64,000 bases of DNA from Nocardia jiangxiensis NBRC 101359 (GCF_000308615.1 NZ_BAGB01000054.1:62001-126000); one strand, 5' to 3'. Numbered from the stretch's first letter, positions 1 to 8,452 are shown. The notes: a model not told the origin generated them from the sequence alone. Program-made: numbers and translations.

Positions 1-108
1 GCCCCGGAGTGGTTCTCCAACAGGATCATTCGGATTCGGCCGGTTCGGATCCACAGTTGGCATATCGATCCGGACAACCCCGACGGGGAAGCTCGGGTCG
101 TGAGGTAG
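1..108 (+). CDS. C-terminal fragment of a PNPOx-like (F420/FMN split-barrel) protein, 5' end outside window
   Basis: Frame 1 is open from the first base to a TAG at 106-108 and gives 35 residues. The piece around RIIRIRPVRIHSWHIDPDN resembles the last strand and tail of pyridoxamine 5'-phosphate oxidase-like proteins, where an Arg-rich strand (xRIRPxRI) is followed by a Trp-containing segment. The family includes FMN-, F420- and heme-binding members, so the cofactor cannot be told from this piece. A 10-bp inverted repeat (72-81 and 108-117) overlaps the stop codon and could help termination. The family call rests on a short tail only. Confidence 0.5.
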   Translation, partial: APEWFSNRIIRIRPVRIHSWHIDPDNPDGEARVVR

Positions 109-235
109 GGGTTGTCCCCGAGGGGGTCTCATCCCTGCGGACGATTCTCACCCGGAAGTCGGGTCGGGACCGGTGACCTTCGGTTGCTTCTGCGCGAGAC
201 TGCTTGCAGGGCAATCGAGTTGGAAGGTGGTCACG

Positions 236-511
236 ATGAGCAGACGGTACTGGGCGCGGGCGGTGGTCGCGGGGGCGATCGTTGCGGTTCCGCTTGCGGC
301 GCTGGCTGTTCCGGCGCAGGCCGAGCCGACTGCCCCGCACGTGACGCAGGTTCGGCACGAGCACTGGAGCGTTCCGTGGGACGTGCCGGGGACCTGGGAC
401 AACTGGAATCGTCATGGCCGGTGGGACGATCGCTACCCCTACGAGCGTCGTCACCACCATCATCGGGGATGGCAGCGATCCGTACCTCCGGGATGGTTCG
501 GGAGCAGCTAG
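236..511 (+). CDS. Small secreted His-rich hypothetical protein
   Basis: A 91-residue protein with an N-terminal Sec signal: MSRRYWARAVV, a hydrophobic stretch to about residue 26, and a likely cleavage after AQA near residue 30. The mature part is about 60 residues, rich in Trp, Arg and His, and has the cluster RRHHHHRGW near the C-terminus, which could bind a metal. The ATG at 236 was chosen because GGAAGGTGG lies just upstream and the signal peptide starts there. An upstream in-frame start at 173 would add 21 residues that do not look like part of a signal peptide. I do not recognise a family. It has no Cys, and its function is unknown. Confidence 0.6.
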   Translation: MSRRYWARAVVAGAIVAVPLAALAVPAQAEPTAPHVTQVRHEHWSVPWDVPGTWDNWNRHGRWDDRYPYERRHHHHRGWQRSVPPGWFGSS

Positions 512-565
512 ATCCGGGGGCGATAGCCCGGCACCGCACGGGGTGCCGGGCCATCGTCATATCGG

Positions 566-1189
566 TCAGTCCTCGTCGGAGGTGGTCAAAGCTCTGCGGC
601 GACGTCGCCATTTCCAGTAGACGACGCCGAGAACGACGAGTACGACGACGACCACCGCCGCCCAGGCGTCAACTCGTTGCAGGATCGCCGTGAACGACTC
701 GCCGATCGCGTAGCCGGCCATCACCATCGCGCAACCCCAGATGATGGCGCCAAGTGTGCTGGTGAACAGGAACCGCGAATATCGCATCGAGGACATGCCG
801 ACCAGCTGCGGCAGCATGGTTCGGAAGAACGTGCTGAAACGGCCGAAGATCACTGCCCAGCTGCCGTGACGTTCGAAGTATCGGCCGGAACGGTCCAACC
901 GCTCACGATGACGTTCGAATACCGCCCAGCGCAGGATTCGCGCACCGAAGATCCTGCCGGTGCCGAATCCGACACTCGCGCCGACGATTGCGGCAACGAC
1001 CACCAGGACCAGGGTGGTCGGCAGATCCAGCCGACCGCGGTTCGCGGCGACGCCGGCCAGGATCGCGGCGGTGTCACCGGGAACCAGCAGGCCGAAAACC
1101 ATGGCCTCCTCCGCGCACACCAGAAGCGCCACAACCAGGTACGTCCACACCGGCTGAAGGCTCAGTACGCGCTGAACCAGCGACTCCAT
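566..1189 (-). CDS. DedA/SNARE-associated (VTT) family membrane protein
   Basis: A 207-residue inner-membrane protein with about five hydrophobic segments. It shows both DedA signatures: an acidic pair before the re-entrant helix (AEEAMVFGLLVPGDTAAIL) and the GRF-x4-RTMLPQLVG motif, close to the usual GRF-x4-R-x3-P-x2-AG. DedA proteins are linked to undecaprenyl-phosphate or phospholipid flipping and to membrane homeostasis. The start at 1189 places a short amphipathic stretch before the first helix. A longer in-frame reading to 1300 adds 37 polar residues and has no better ribosome site. The C-terminus is basic and then acidic (KWRRRRRALTTSDED), as expected of a cytoplasmic tail. Confident as a family member, but its substrate is unknown. 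Confidence 0.85.
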   Translation of the reverse strand: MESLVQRVLSLQPVWTYLVVALLVCAEEAMVFGLLVPGDTAAILAGVAANRGRLDLPTTLVLVVVAAIVGASVGFGTGRIFGARILRWAVFERHRERLDRSGRYFERHGSWAVIFGRFSTFFRTMLPQLVGMSSMRYSRFLFTSTLGAIIWGCAMVMAGYAIGESFTAILQRVDAWAAVVVVVLVVLGVVYWKWRRRRRALTTSDED

Positions 1190-1375
1190 ACCATCGACGC
1201 TAGCCACTGCGGTGAGCGATTTCAGGCGAGATCGTCGCGGACTGTCCGAACCGATATCGACAGCACAGCGCGATCGACCGCTAGATTCCGAATGGAACAA
1301 ATCGAACGTCCGTCACGACATACCTCACGTACAGATCGACCCGAACACGAATCGACCCCCGAAGGAGCCGAACGG

Positions 1376-1792
1376 ATGAAATTCGGTCGTATCGCCGCCG
1401 GTATCGCACTCGCCGCCGCTCTCACCACAGTCCCGGCCGTCGCCTCCGCCGACGACCCGGAATTCCCGCGCAACGGCGTGATCCCACCCGGCACGTATCA
1501 CATCATCAGACACCCCTCCAACGTCGTCGGCTCCCCGATGGAGAACTGTGACCTCCAGGTATTCGTCGACCACACCGTCGTCGTACTGGTCTGCGGGGAG
1601 TCCGGAGTCACCGGACGTCAGTCCCCCGTCGGGCCCGACGAAACTCACGTGACCTTCGACGGCAGGCTGTTCGGCCTGGATCTACAGGACATCGACCCAC
1701 GGTTCGGACATTGGATCGGCGTACCGAACGTCGCCGGAACCCAGTTGAAGGCACCGTATCCGCTGGCGGGAGTTACCCTGAACCGCCGCTGA
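1376..1792 (+). CDS. Secreted hypothetical protein
   Basis: A 138-residue protein with a clean Sec signal peptide: MKFGRIAAG, a hydrophobic core, then AVASA cut before DDPEF at about residue 25. An AAGGAG ribosome site sits about 8 bases before the ATG. The mature protein has two Cys, in ENCDLQ and LVCGES, probably disulfide-linked, and is rich in beta-prone segments. It resembles the many small exported proteins of Nocardia and Mycobacterium that have no assigned function; I cannot name a family. It stands alone, divergent from the DedA gene. Confidence 0.7.
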   Translation: MKFGRIAAGIALAAALTTVPAVASADDPEFPRNGVIPPGTYHIIRHPSNVVGSPMENCDLQVFVDHTVVVLVCGESGVTGRQSPVGPDETHVTFDGRLFGLDLQDIDPRFGHWIGVPNVAGTQLKAPYPLAGVTLNRR

Positions 1793-1949
1793 TCCAGCAG
1801 CCGTTCTCTCCTCCGCGGATACATCTCATCTATCCGCGGAGGCGGTCGGCTCATCGAGGAACCTGCCGAATCTCCACCGCACCGGCACTTCGCCTACCGA
1901 GCACGGATCGCATATTCTCGCGCAGAGGTGTTTTCGGAACGTCGGTCTC

Positions 1950-2400
1950 GTGAGTCTGATGGGGGCCGGTGGCTGTGCTGGCCGGCTGCTCGCCCGGCGA
2001 TACGTCGACCGTGGACGCAATGGCGCGGGAAATCCACTTTACGAGTCCACCCCATGTGGTCGCGGACCAGTCTGGGGCGCTTTTCGTATCCGGGCAGACG
2101 CTGTGGGCGGTCGTCGATATTCCGCTGAATCAGCTGGATACTTTTCGGCAGCGGTCCAGGCTCGGGCAGTTCAGTGCCGGAGTGCCGCTGGACATTCCCG
2201 GCTACTTCAAGGGTGCCGGGGCGGTGGCCGACGTCCTGAAAACCGATGACGGAAACGTCAGTGTCGAAGACGCCCACGCGATTCCGGCACGACGCGTCGC
2301 CGCGCACACCACCGGTTCGGGCGAGCGGCGGGTTTCATCAGCGTGCTCTGCTGACATCTCGGCCCGGACAACGGAAACCGTTCAGGCCCTGGTTTTTTCA
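1950..2400 (+). pseudogene. Probable frameshifted lipoprotein remnant
   Basis: A lipobox-like string AVLAGCSPG is read from 1969 but has no signal-peptide start, because a TGA lies at 1957 in the same frame. A GTG at 1950 in the neighbouring frame gives VSLMGA and would join the lipobox after a one-base shift near 1965. Downstream the frame reads a protein-like stretch (AMAREIHFTSPPHVVADQ to about KTDDGNVSVED). It then runs without a stop into DNA antisense to the TetR gene, ending at 2571. The combination suggests a decayed lipoprotein gene. Sequencing error or a short unlipidated protein are alternatives. Confidence 0.35.
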
Positions 2401-3143
2401 TCGCCTTCGAGAACTCCCGCGATGCCGTCGAGGATCAGTTCCAGGCCGAAGGTGAAGTCTTCGTCGGCGGTGTCGGGTGGAGGCACCGATTCGAATAAGC
2501 CTGCGGCGAGGAGTTCGGCGACGTCCGGAAAACGGTGCGGGTCGACTAGTCGGGTCAGTTCGCGGCTGTAAATTCGCAGGGCACGAGACTCGTCGAGGTC
2601 GGCTGCGCGGTGGGCGGTGTCGAGCTGGTTCGCCATCAGGAAGCCTTGACGCACATAGCCACTCAGGACGGTGATGACGCCGATCTTGGCGCCCCAGTCG
2701 GCATCGGTCGCGCGCAGGGCGCGCAGGCCCGCGTCCATCCAGCCGACGGCGTTCGGACCGCGCGGGGGGCCGCTGATCGGGATCTGCACGAGCCACGGGT
2801 GACGTTCGAAGACGGCGAATTGCTCTCGCGCCCAACGGCTCAGGGCCGAACGCCAGGGTTCGTCGCCGGGGCCTGGTTGCGGGATCGGGCCGAAAGCGGC
2901 GTCGGACATCAGGGCGATCAGTTCGTCCTTGGAGCCGATGTGGCGGTACAGCGACATCGGCGTCACGCCGAGTGCGGCAGCAATTTTCGGGAGGGTCGCG
3001 CCGGACAGGCCGGTGCGGTCGGCCAGGTCGATCGCGGTGCGGACCACCGTGTCCACGTCCAACTCGGCCGGCCGACCCAGGCGGGTACCGAGCGGCAGCC
3101 GCCACAGGCGGGCCAGATCGTCGGGGATCTCTCGCTCAGCCAT
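2382..3143 (-). CDS. TetR/AcrR-family transcriptional regulator
   Basis: A 253-residue repressor. The N-terminal TetR helix-turn-helix is at about residues 28-75, with the tell-tale ALGVTPMSLYRHIGSKDEL recognition region. The ligand domain that follows looks like the TetR_C_1 (tetracycline repressor-like) class: bulky residues, then LDGIAGVLEGDEK at the end. It faces the membrane-protein gene at 3261 across a 41-bp near-palindrome at 3178-3218. It is therefore very likely a repressor of that gene and of itself. The inducer is unknown. Confidence 0.88.
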   Translation of the reverse strand: MAEREIPDDLARLWRLPLGTRLGRPAELDVDTVVRTAIDLADRTGLSGATLPKIAAALGVTPMSLYRHIGSKDELIALMSDAAFGPIPQPGPGDEPWRSALSRWAREQFAVFERHPWLVQIPISGPPRGPNAVGWMDAGLRALRATDADWGAKIGVITVLSGYVRQGFLMANQLDTAHRAADLDESRALRIYSRELTRLVDPHRFPDVAELLAAGLFESVPPPDTADEDFTFGLELILDGIAGVLEGDEKTRA

Positions 3144-3177
3144 GATCCGAACATCCTTCCACAGAGGCTTGCCCGAA

Positions 3178-3218
3178 CCTTAAGTATATGCCTTATAGTT
3201 TAAGCCATATACTTAAGG
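3178..3218. promoter_or_regulatory. 41-bp near-perfect palindrome, candidate TetR operator with overlapping promoter
   Basis: CCTTAAGTATATG at 3178-3190 is mirrored exactly by CATATACTTAAGG at 3206-3218. The inner bases also pair except for two positions on each side, around a centre at 3198. The element lies between the divergent TetR and membrane-protein genes and is far more AT-rich than its surroundings. A -10-like TATAGT (3194-3199) lies at its centre on the plus strand. Binding here would block both promoters. Confidence 0.75.
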
Positions 3219-3260
3219 CCGATGCGCACCGGCACATCACCGAACGAACAGCGAGACCGC

Positions 3261-3926
3261 ATGAACGCCAACGTCATTCGCCGTATCACCGGAGCGACCG
3301 CACTGCTGGGAGCGGTGTGCCAGCTCATCGAACTACCGCTGTACTTCGTCTACTCCGGGGCCCCGCCGGACTCGAACATCCTGACCCGGTCGCTGTTCGG
3401 GCTGGTCGGGCTGACGTTCTACGTGGTCTTCATGACCGGCATCGGCCACCTGGTGAGCGAACTCGGCCCGCAATACCGCTGGCTCGGCACGTTGACCAGT
3501 ACCGCGGGCCTGATGTGGCTGGCGGTCGCGTTCGTGGGCATGGGACTCGAGGTGGGCGCGGTCATCCAGTCACCTGTCGACATCGATCCGACGATCGCCG
3601 TCAGCGGCACCTACATCCTCTACGGCACCATCTCGAAACTGCTGATGGGCCTGTTCCTGTTCGCCTTCGCCACCTCCGTACGCCTCACCCGCATCCTCCC
3701 GACGTGGACCCCATGGTCGGCATACGTTCTGGCACTGGTGAATTGGACATTCGTCCCGTCGATGTTCTTCGGCAACACCCCGGCCCACTTCTACGCCGCC
3801 AACGGCTGGGGCACCACCGCAACCACCGGCGGCATACTGATGTTGTGGCTGCTCGTCGTCGGCATCACCCTACTGCGACAGCCCTCCCTGACACCGGTCG
3901 ACTCCGCACAACCGCAACCAGCCTGA
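3261..3926 (+). CDS. Multi-pass membrane protein under TetR control
   Basis: A 221-residue protein with about six hydrophobic segments (roughly residues 8-30, 45-68, 75-100, 115-140, 148-168 and 185-205) and short polar loops. It resembles DUF4386-type or similar uncharacterised actinobacterial membrane proteins, but I cannot fix the family. The ATG at 3261 (MNANVIRRITGATALLG) fits the first helix. An ATG at 3222, just after the palindrome, would add 13 polar residues. The gene stands alone and is read away from the TetR gene, so it is the presumed target of that repressor. Possible roles include resistance or transport of a small hydrophobic compound; this is inference only. Confidence 0.7.
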   Translation: MNANVIRRITGATALLGAVCQLIELPLYFVYSGAPPDSNILTRSLFGLVGLTFYVVFMTGIGHLVSELGPQYRWLGTLTSTAGLMWLAVAFVGMGLEVGAVIQSPVDIDPTIAVSGTYILYGTISKLLMGLFLFAFATSVRLTRILPTWTPWSAYVLALVNWTFVPSMFFGNTPAHFYAANGWGTTATTGGILMLWLLVVGITLLRQPSLTPVDSAQPQPA

Positions 3927-4161
3927 GGGGAAAGCACCCGGCATCGGCTCGGGCGGGCCACCCCCTCGATCCGCTGGCTAATGGCCCCGCCGCACAGAAG
4001 TTCGGCAGGCCACTTCCCAGTCAAGGGCTACCGGCGCGCCAGAGCCCTACCGTTTGACACTCCACCAGCAATCACCCCCCGGATCCCGCGAGGAAAGGTA
4101 GAAAAGTCGGTACGGAATCAGCACTCGATCGCCCGATTCGCCGACCGAACGGAGCAGAACC

Positions 4162-4449
4162 ATGAAGGAATTCCTGGTCGAGATCACCACGACGATTCCC
4201 GACGGCACCGACCCGGCCGAGGTCGACGCACGCCGCGCCGCCGAAGCCGTACGCGCCAAGGAACTCGCGGCCACCGGCCACCTGGGCCGACTCTGGCGTC
4301 CGGTCGGCGAGAGGCGCAGCATTGGTCTGTGGCGGGCGGAGGACGAGAACGATCTCTGCACAAACGTTCTCGGGACACTGCCGCTTCAGGACTGGATGAA
4401 CTTCACGATCACCGCCCTCCAGCCGCACCCGAACGATCCGGGCGCGTAG
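4162..4449 (+). CDS. Muconolactone delta-isomerase family protein
   Basis: A 95-residue protein, the full length of this family. It begins MKEFLVEITTTIPDGTD and has the family's Glu/Arg-rich helix (EVDARRAAEAVRAKELAATG), the GHLGRLWR segment and the WRAEDENDL strand. In the beta-ketoadipate pathway the enzyme (CatC) converts muconolactone to 3-oxoadipate enol-lactone as a ring of ten subunits. No cat or pca genes are nearby, so this orphan copy may act on another small lactone or have another role. GGAGCAG lies just before the ATG. Confidence 0.75.
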   Translation: MKEFLVEITTTIPDGTDPAEVDARRAAEAVRAKELAATGHLGRLWRPVGERRSIGLWRAEDENDLCTNVLGTLPLQDWMNFTITALQPHPNDPGA

Positions 4450-4460
4450 CACCGCCCCGA

Positions 4461-4507
4461 ACGCACTGCGGCCCGGCACCTTCGGAAGGTGCCGGGCCGC
4501 AGTGCGT
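4461..4507. terminator. Bidirectional intrinsic terminator
   Basis: A perfect inverted repeat with 23-base arms (4461-4483 and 4485-4507) around a single central base. As RNA it would fold into a very long GC-rich stem closed by a UUCGGAA-like tip. It lies between the converging isomerase gene and ilvC, and the ilvC stop is 10 bases away. There is no U-tract, which is common in actinobacteria. Confidence 0.8.
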
Positions 4508-4516
4508 GCGAAAACC

Positions 4517-5530
4517 TTACGCGGTCTCGGTGATCGGGCGATCGACCCAGCTCATCAGGCCGCGCAGCTTGGCGCCGGTGACCTCGATCGGGTGCTCGGC
4601 GTTGGCCTTGCGCAGACCCTCGAGCTCCTTGTTGCCGCCCTCGACGTTGGCGACGAGGCGCTTGACGAAGGTGCCGTCCTGGATGTCCTTCAGGATCTCG
4701 CGCATGCGCTCCTTGGTGCTCGCGTCGATGACGCGCGGGCCCGAGAGGTAGCCGCCGAACTCCGCGGTGTCGGACACCGAGTAGTTCATGCGCGCGATGC
4801 CGCCCTCGTACATCAGGTCGACGATCAGCTTCAGCTCGTGCAGCACCTCGAAGTAGGCCATCTCCGGCGCGTAACCGGCCTCGACCATGACCTCGAAACC
4901 GGTCTTGACCAGTTCCTCGGTGCCACCGCAGAGCACGGCCTGCTCACCGAACAGGTCGGTCTCGGTCTCCTCCTTGAAGGTGGTCTTGATGACGCCCGCG
5001 CGGGCGCCACCGATCGCCTTCGCGTAGGACAGCGACAGCGCCTGGCCCTCGCCCTTCGGGTCCTGGTCCACGGCGATCAGGCAGGGCACGCCCTTGCCGT
5101 CGACGAACTGGCGACGCACCAGGTGGCCGGGGCCCTTGGGGGCGACCATGCCGACGGTGACGTTGCCCGGAGCCTTGATCAGGCCGAAGTGGATGTTCAG
5201 GCCGTGGCCGAAGAACAGCGCGTCGCCGTCCTTCAGGTGCGGCTCGACGTCGTTGGTGAAGATCGACGCCTGCGCGGTGTCGGGGGCGAGCAGCATGATC
5301 ACGTCGGCCCACTCGGAAACCTCGGCGGGGGTGCCGACCGTCAGCCCGGCCTCCTCGGCCTTGACCCGCGACTTCGAGCCCTCCTTCAGGCCGATGCGGA
5401 CCTCGACGCCGGAGTCGCGCAAGCTCAGCGAGTGCGCGTGCCCCTGCGAGCCATAGCCGATGACGGCGACCTTGCGTCCCTGGATGATCGACAGGTCGGC
5501 GTCGTCGTCGTAGAACAGCTCGATAGCCAC
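4517..5530 (-). CDS. ilvC: Ketol-acid reductoisomerase (NADP+)
   Basis: A 337-residue class I enzyme. It isomerises and reduces 2-acetolactate or 2-aceto-2-hydroxybutyrate to the dihydroxy acids of valine and isoleucine synthesis, using NADPH and Mg2+. The N-terminal Rossmann motif is GYGSQGHAHSLSLRDSG (about residues 25-41). The all-helical knotted domain carries the metal-binding acidic residues in the DLFGEQAVLCGG and YFEVLHELKLI regions. Translation probably starts at a GTG at 5530 with AAGGGA upstream. It follows ilvN after a 228-base gap with no gene in it, so a separate promoter is possible. Confidence 0.97.
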   Translation of the reverse strand: MAIELFYDDDADLSIIQGRKVAVIGYGSQGHAHSLSLRDSGVEVRIGLKEGSKSRVKAEEAGLTVGTPAEVSEWADVIMLLAPDTAQASIFTNDVEPHLKDGDALFFGHGLNIHFGLIKAPGNVTVGMVAPKGPGHLVRRQFVDGKGVPCLIAVDQDPKGEGQALSLSYAKAIGGARAGVIKTTFKEETETDLFGEQAVLCGGTEELVKTGFEVMVEAGYAPEMAYFEVLHELKLIVDLMYEGGIARMNYSVSDTAEFGGYLSGPRVIDASTKERMREILKDIQDGTFVKRLVANVEGGNKELEGLRKANAEHPIEVTGAKLRGLMSWVDRPITETA

Positions 5531-5758
5531 TGGTTGTATCCCTTCGCGGATGGCCCCCGGAGCATGCCGGGGAGTGTGTTCGGTATGCGCGCCACGAGGC
5601 GCATTCAGTTCAATGCATCAATTTCGATCGGACCCCGCACCGGCGGGGGAAAGCAGTTGCGCCGACCTATCGACAGACGACAACCCTAGTCCTCGCGACG
5701 CCGCGTCGGTGCAGCGCCCGTCCCCTACCACCGCGTACGGCGTGGAGCCCGATCGACG

Positions 5759-6262
5759 TCACCGGGTCGCGGTGATCGACTTGGGCCCGCGGCCCACGGC
5801 CACGACACCGGACTGCACGATCTCCCGGATGCCGTACGGTTCCAGCATCCGCAGCAGTGCGTCGAGTTTGGACCGGGTGCCGGTCGCCTCGACGGTGAGC
5901 GCGTCGGGCGAGACGTCGATCACCTTGGCGCGGAACAGGTTCACCGATTCGATGACCTGGGTGCGCACACTCGCATCGGCGCGCACCTTGACCAGGATCA
6001 GCTCACGGGCGACCGAGTTGTCCGAATCCTGCTCCACGATCTTGATGACGTTCACCAGCTTGTTGAGCTGTTTGGTGACCTGCTCGAGCGGCAGGTCCTC
6101 GACCGTCACCACGATCGTCATCCGCGAGACGTCCGGCAGTTCGGTGCCGCCGACCGCGAGGGACTCGATGTTGAATCCGCGCCGGGAGAACAGGCTCGCC
6201 ACCCGAGCCAGCACACCGGGCTTGTCCTCCACCAGCACGCTCAAGGTGTGGGTGGTACTCAT
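5759..6262 (-). CDS. ilvN: Acetolactate synthase small (regulatory) subunit
   Basis: A 167-residue regulatory subunit that binds valine and activates the IlvB catalytic subunit. The N-terminal ACT domain (about residues 4-80) begins THTLSVLVEDKPGVLARVAS and contains the FSRRGFNIESLAVG helix typical of IlvN/IlvH. A second ferredoxin-like domain follows (residues 85-160) and ends with GVVAVGRGPKSI. The ATG at 6262 lies 70 bases after the ilvB stop, so the two are almost certainly co-transcribed and under the attenuator upstream of ilvB. Confidence 0.96.
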   Translation of the reverse strand: MSTTHTLSVLVEDKPGVLARVASLFSRRGFNIESLAVGGTELPDVSRMTIVVTVEDLPLEQVTKQLNKLVNVIKIVEQDSDNSVARELILVKVRADASVRTQVIESVNLFRAKVIDVSPDALTVEATGTRSKLDALLRMLEPYGIREIVQSGVVAVGRGPKSITATR

Positions 6263-6332
6263 GCTGCATCCATTCCGGCCCGAGCGGGGCCCTCCGTGGT
6301 TACGCTTCGCTGCCGCCTGCGGGCCTGACCAC

Positions 6333-8276
6333 TCATGCCGGGTGGTTCCCCTTCTGCCCGGCCTGCTCGTGCGCCATCGCCTCGTGGATCACCGAGGGCT
6401 CCGCGGCCGCTTCGTCGTCGTCGAACAGCGGGCGGATACCGCGGGCTGCCATGATCTCGTCGTTGGAGGTGCCGGCGGCGACCATCGGCCACACCTGCGC
6501 GTCCTTGCCGACGATGAAGTCGATCACCACGGGGCGGTCGTTGATGGACTGCGCCTCGCGGATCGCGGCCTCCACATCCTCTTCCTTCTCCACCCGGATG
6601 CCGTGGCAGCCCAGCGCTTCGGCGAGCTTGACGAAATCGGGGATGCGCAGGGTGTGGGTGCCCAGATCGGTGTTGGAGTACCGCTTCTCGTAGAACAGGG
6701 TCTGCCACTGGCGGACCATGCCGAGGTTGCCGTTGTTGATCAGCGCGACCTTGATCGGCACGCCCTCCACGGCGCAGGTGGCCAACTCCTGGTTGGTCAT
6801 CTGGAAGCAGCCGTCACCGTCGACCGCCCACACCTCTTTGTCCGGAGCGCCCATCTTCGCGCCCATGGCCGCCGGAACGGCATAACCCATGGTGCCCAGA
6901 CCACCGGAATTGAGCCAGGTGCGCGGCTTCTCGTACTTGATGAACTGCGCGGCCCACATCTGGTGCTGGCCGACGCCGGCACAGTAGATCGCGTCGGGCC
7001 CGGCGAGCTGGCCGAGCTTCTCGATGACGAATTCCGGGGACAGCGAACCGTCCGAGGGCGGGGTCCAGCCCAGCGGGTAGCTCTCGCGGACACCGTCCAG
7101 GTAGCTCCACCACTCCGAAAGTTCCAGCAGCGCAGCGTTCTCGGCGGTCGAATGCGCGGGGTCGGCCTCGAGCGTCTCGATCAGCTCGGCGATCACCTCG
7201 CGGCAGTCGCCAACGATCGGCACGTCGGCGTGCCGGTTCTTGCCGATCTCGGCGGGGTCGATGTCGGCGTGGATGACCTTGGCGTTCGGGGCGAACGAAT
7301 CGAGCTGACCGGTGACGCGGTCGTCGAAACGCGCGCCCAGGGTGATCAGCAGATCCGACTTCTGCAGCGCCGCAACGGCTCCCACGGTGCCGTGCATACC
7401 GGGCATACCCATGTTCTGCCGGTGGCTGTCCGGGAACGCGCCGCGCGCCATCAACGTCGTGACGACCGGGATGCCGGTCAGCTCGGCCAGTTCCAGCAGC
7501 TTCGCCGACGCCTCGGCCTTGATCACGCCGCCGCCGACGTACAGCACCGGGGACTTCGAGTCCAGGATCAGGCGGGCGGCCTCGCGCACCTGCTTACCGT
7601 GCGGCTTGGTCACCGGGCGGTAGCCGGGCAGCCGCATCTCCGGCGGCCAGCTGAACAGCGTCTGCGCCTGCAGCACGTCCTTGGGGATGTCGACCAGCAC
7701 CGCGCCCGGACGACCCGTCGAGGCCAGGTGGAAGGCCTCGGCGATCATGCGCGGGATGTCGAGCGGATCGTTGACCAGGAAGTTGTGCTTGGTGACCGGC
7801 ATGGTGATACCGGAGATGTCCGCCTCCTGGAAGGCGTCGGTGCCGATCAGGCTCCGGCCGACCTGACCGGTGATGGCGACCAGCGGCACCGAGTCCATCT
7901 GCGCGTCGGCGATCGGGGTCACCAAGTTCGTCGCACCCGGTCCGGATGTGGCCATGCACACACCGACCTTGCCGGTGGCCTGGGCGTATCCGGTCGCGGC
8001 GTGACCCGCGCCCTGCTCGTGCCGAACCAGCACGTGACGAACCTTGGTGGAATCGAACAACGGATCGTAGACCGGGAGTACCGCACCGCCCGGAATGCCG
8101 AAGACCGTGTCGACGCCGAGCTCCTCGAGAGAGCGGACGACCGACTGCGCGCCGGTGACCCGCTCGGGCGGGACCTGGCGGCGGTTCGGTGCGGCAGTAG
8201 TCGCGGATGTCGGCTGATTGGCCGAGGGCGCGGGCCTGCGGGCCGAGGGCCCGGGGCGTGCGGTAGGTGCGCTCAC
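6333..8276 (-). CDS. ilvB: Acetolactate synthase large (catalytic) subunit
   Basis: A 647-residue thiamine-diphosphate enzyme that condenses two pyruvates, or pyruvate with 2-oxobutyrate, in the first common step of branched-chain amino acid synthesis. The N-terminal Pyr domain has GIPGGAVLPVYDPL and HEQGAGHAATGYAQATG, with the catalytic Glu. The central FAD-binding region follows, and the C-terminal ThDP motif is GDGCFQMTNQELAT ending in NN. A GTG at 8276 is the preferred start because AAGGA lies about 9 bases upstream; reading to 8327 would run across the attenuator's downstream side. About 35 Pro/Ala-rich residues precede the catalytic core, as in mycobacterial homologues. Confidence 0.96.
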   Translation of the reverse strand: MSAPTARPGPSARRPAPSANQPTSATTAAPNRRQVPPERVTGAQSVVRSLEELGVDTVFGIPGGAVLPVYDPLFDSTKVRHVLVRHEQGAGHAATGYAQATGKVGVCMATSGPGATNLVTPIADAQMDSVPLVAITGQVGRSLIGTDAFQEADISGITMPVTKHNFLVNDPLDIPRMIAEAFHLASTGRPGAVLVDIPKDVLQAQTLFSWPPEMRLPGYRPVTKPHGKQVREAARLILDSKSPVLYVGGGVIKAEASAKLLELAELTGIPVVTTLMARGAFPDSHRQNMGMPGMHGTVGAVAALQKSDLLITLGARFDDRVTGQLDSFAPNAKVIHADIDPAEIGKNRHADVPIVGDCREVIAELIETLEADPAHSTAENAALLELSEWWSYLDGVRESYPLGWTPPSDGSLSPEFVIEKLGQLAGPDAIYCAGVGQHQMWAAQFIKYEKPRTWLNSGGLGTMGYAVPAAMGAKMGAPDKEVWAVDGDGCFQMTNQELATCAVEGVPIKVALINNGNLGMVRQWQTLFYEKRYSNTDLGTHTLRIPDFVKLAEALGCHGIRVEKEEDVEAAIREAQSINDRPVVIDFIVGKDAQVWPMVAAGTSNDEIMAARGIRPLFDDDEAAAEPSVIHEAMAHEQAGQKGNHPA

Positions 8277-8327
8277 CGTCTTGATCCTTTGCTGCTTGTC
8301 TTCTCTAGCGGAACTTGGCCTGAACAC

Positions 8328-8362
8328 AAAAAAGCCCCCGACAGCCGATGGCTGATCGAGGG
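8328..8362 (-). terminator. Attenuator terminator of the ilvB leader
   Basis: On the minus strand CCCTCGATCAGCC and GGCTGTCGGGGG form a GC-rich hairpin (8334-8362) followed directly by six T residues (8333-8328). This is one of the few classical U-tract terminators in the window. It lies 52 bases before the ilvB start and 36 bases after the leader-peptide stop. Upstream, GGCGCGTC (8408-8415) can pair with GACGCGCC (8364-8371), giving the competing structures expected of ribosome-mediated attenuation. Confidence 0.85.
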
Positions 8363-8397
8363 TGGCGCGTCGCAGCTACGAGCTGAGGTAATCAGTC

Positions 8398-8451
8398 TCA
8401 GCGCTGGACGCGCCGGCCGATTACGAGGAGCTCGATTCGATTCACGCGCAC
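8398..8451 (-). CDS. ilvB leader peptide (branched-chain-rich)
   Basis: A short reading frame encodes VRVNRIELLVIGRRVQR and then TGA. It has Ile-Glu-Leu-Leu-Val-Ile in a row and another Val near the end, so all three branched-chain amino acids are sampled. It stops just before the alternative hairpins and the U-tract terminator ahead of ilvB. Scarcity of charged Ile, Leu or Val tRNA would stall the ribosome and favour antitermination. There are two possible GTG starts, 8451 and 8445. The second gives a 15-residue peptide and would lie close to the predicted transcript start, so it may be leaderless. Similar leaders are known before ilvB in Corynebacterium and Streptomyces. Confidence 0.8.
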   Translation of the reverse strand: MRVNRIELLVIGRRVQR

Positions 8452-8452
8452 G

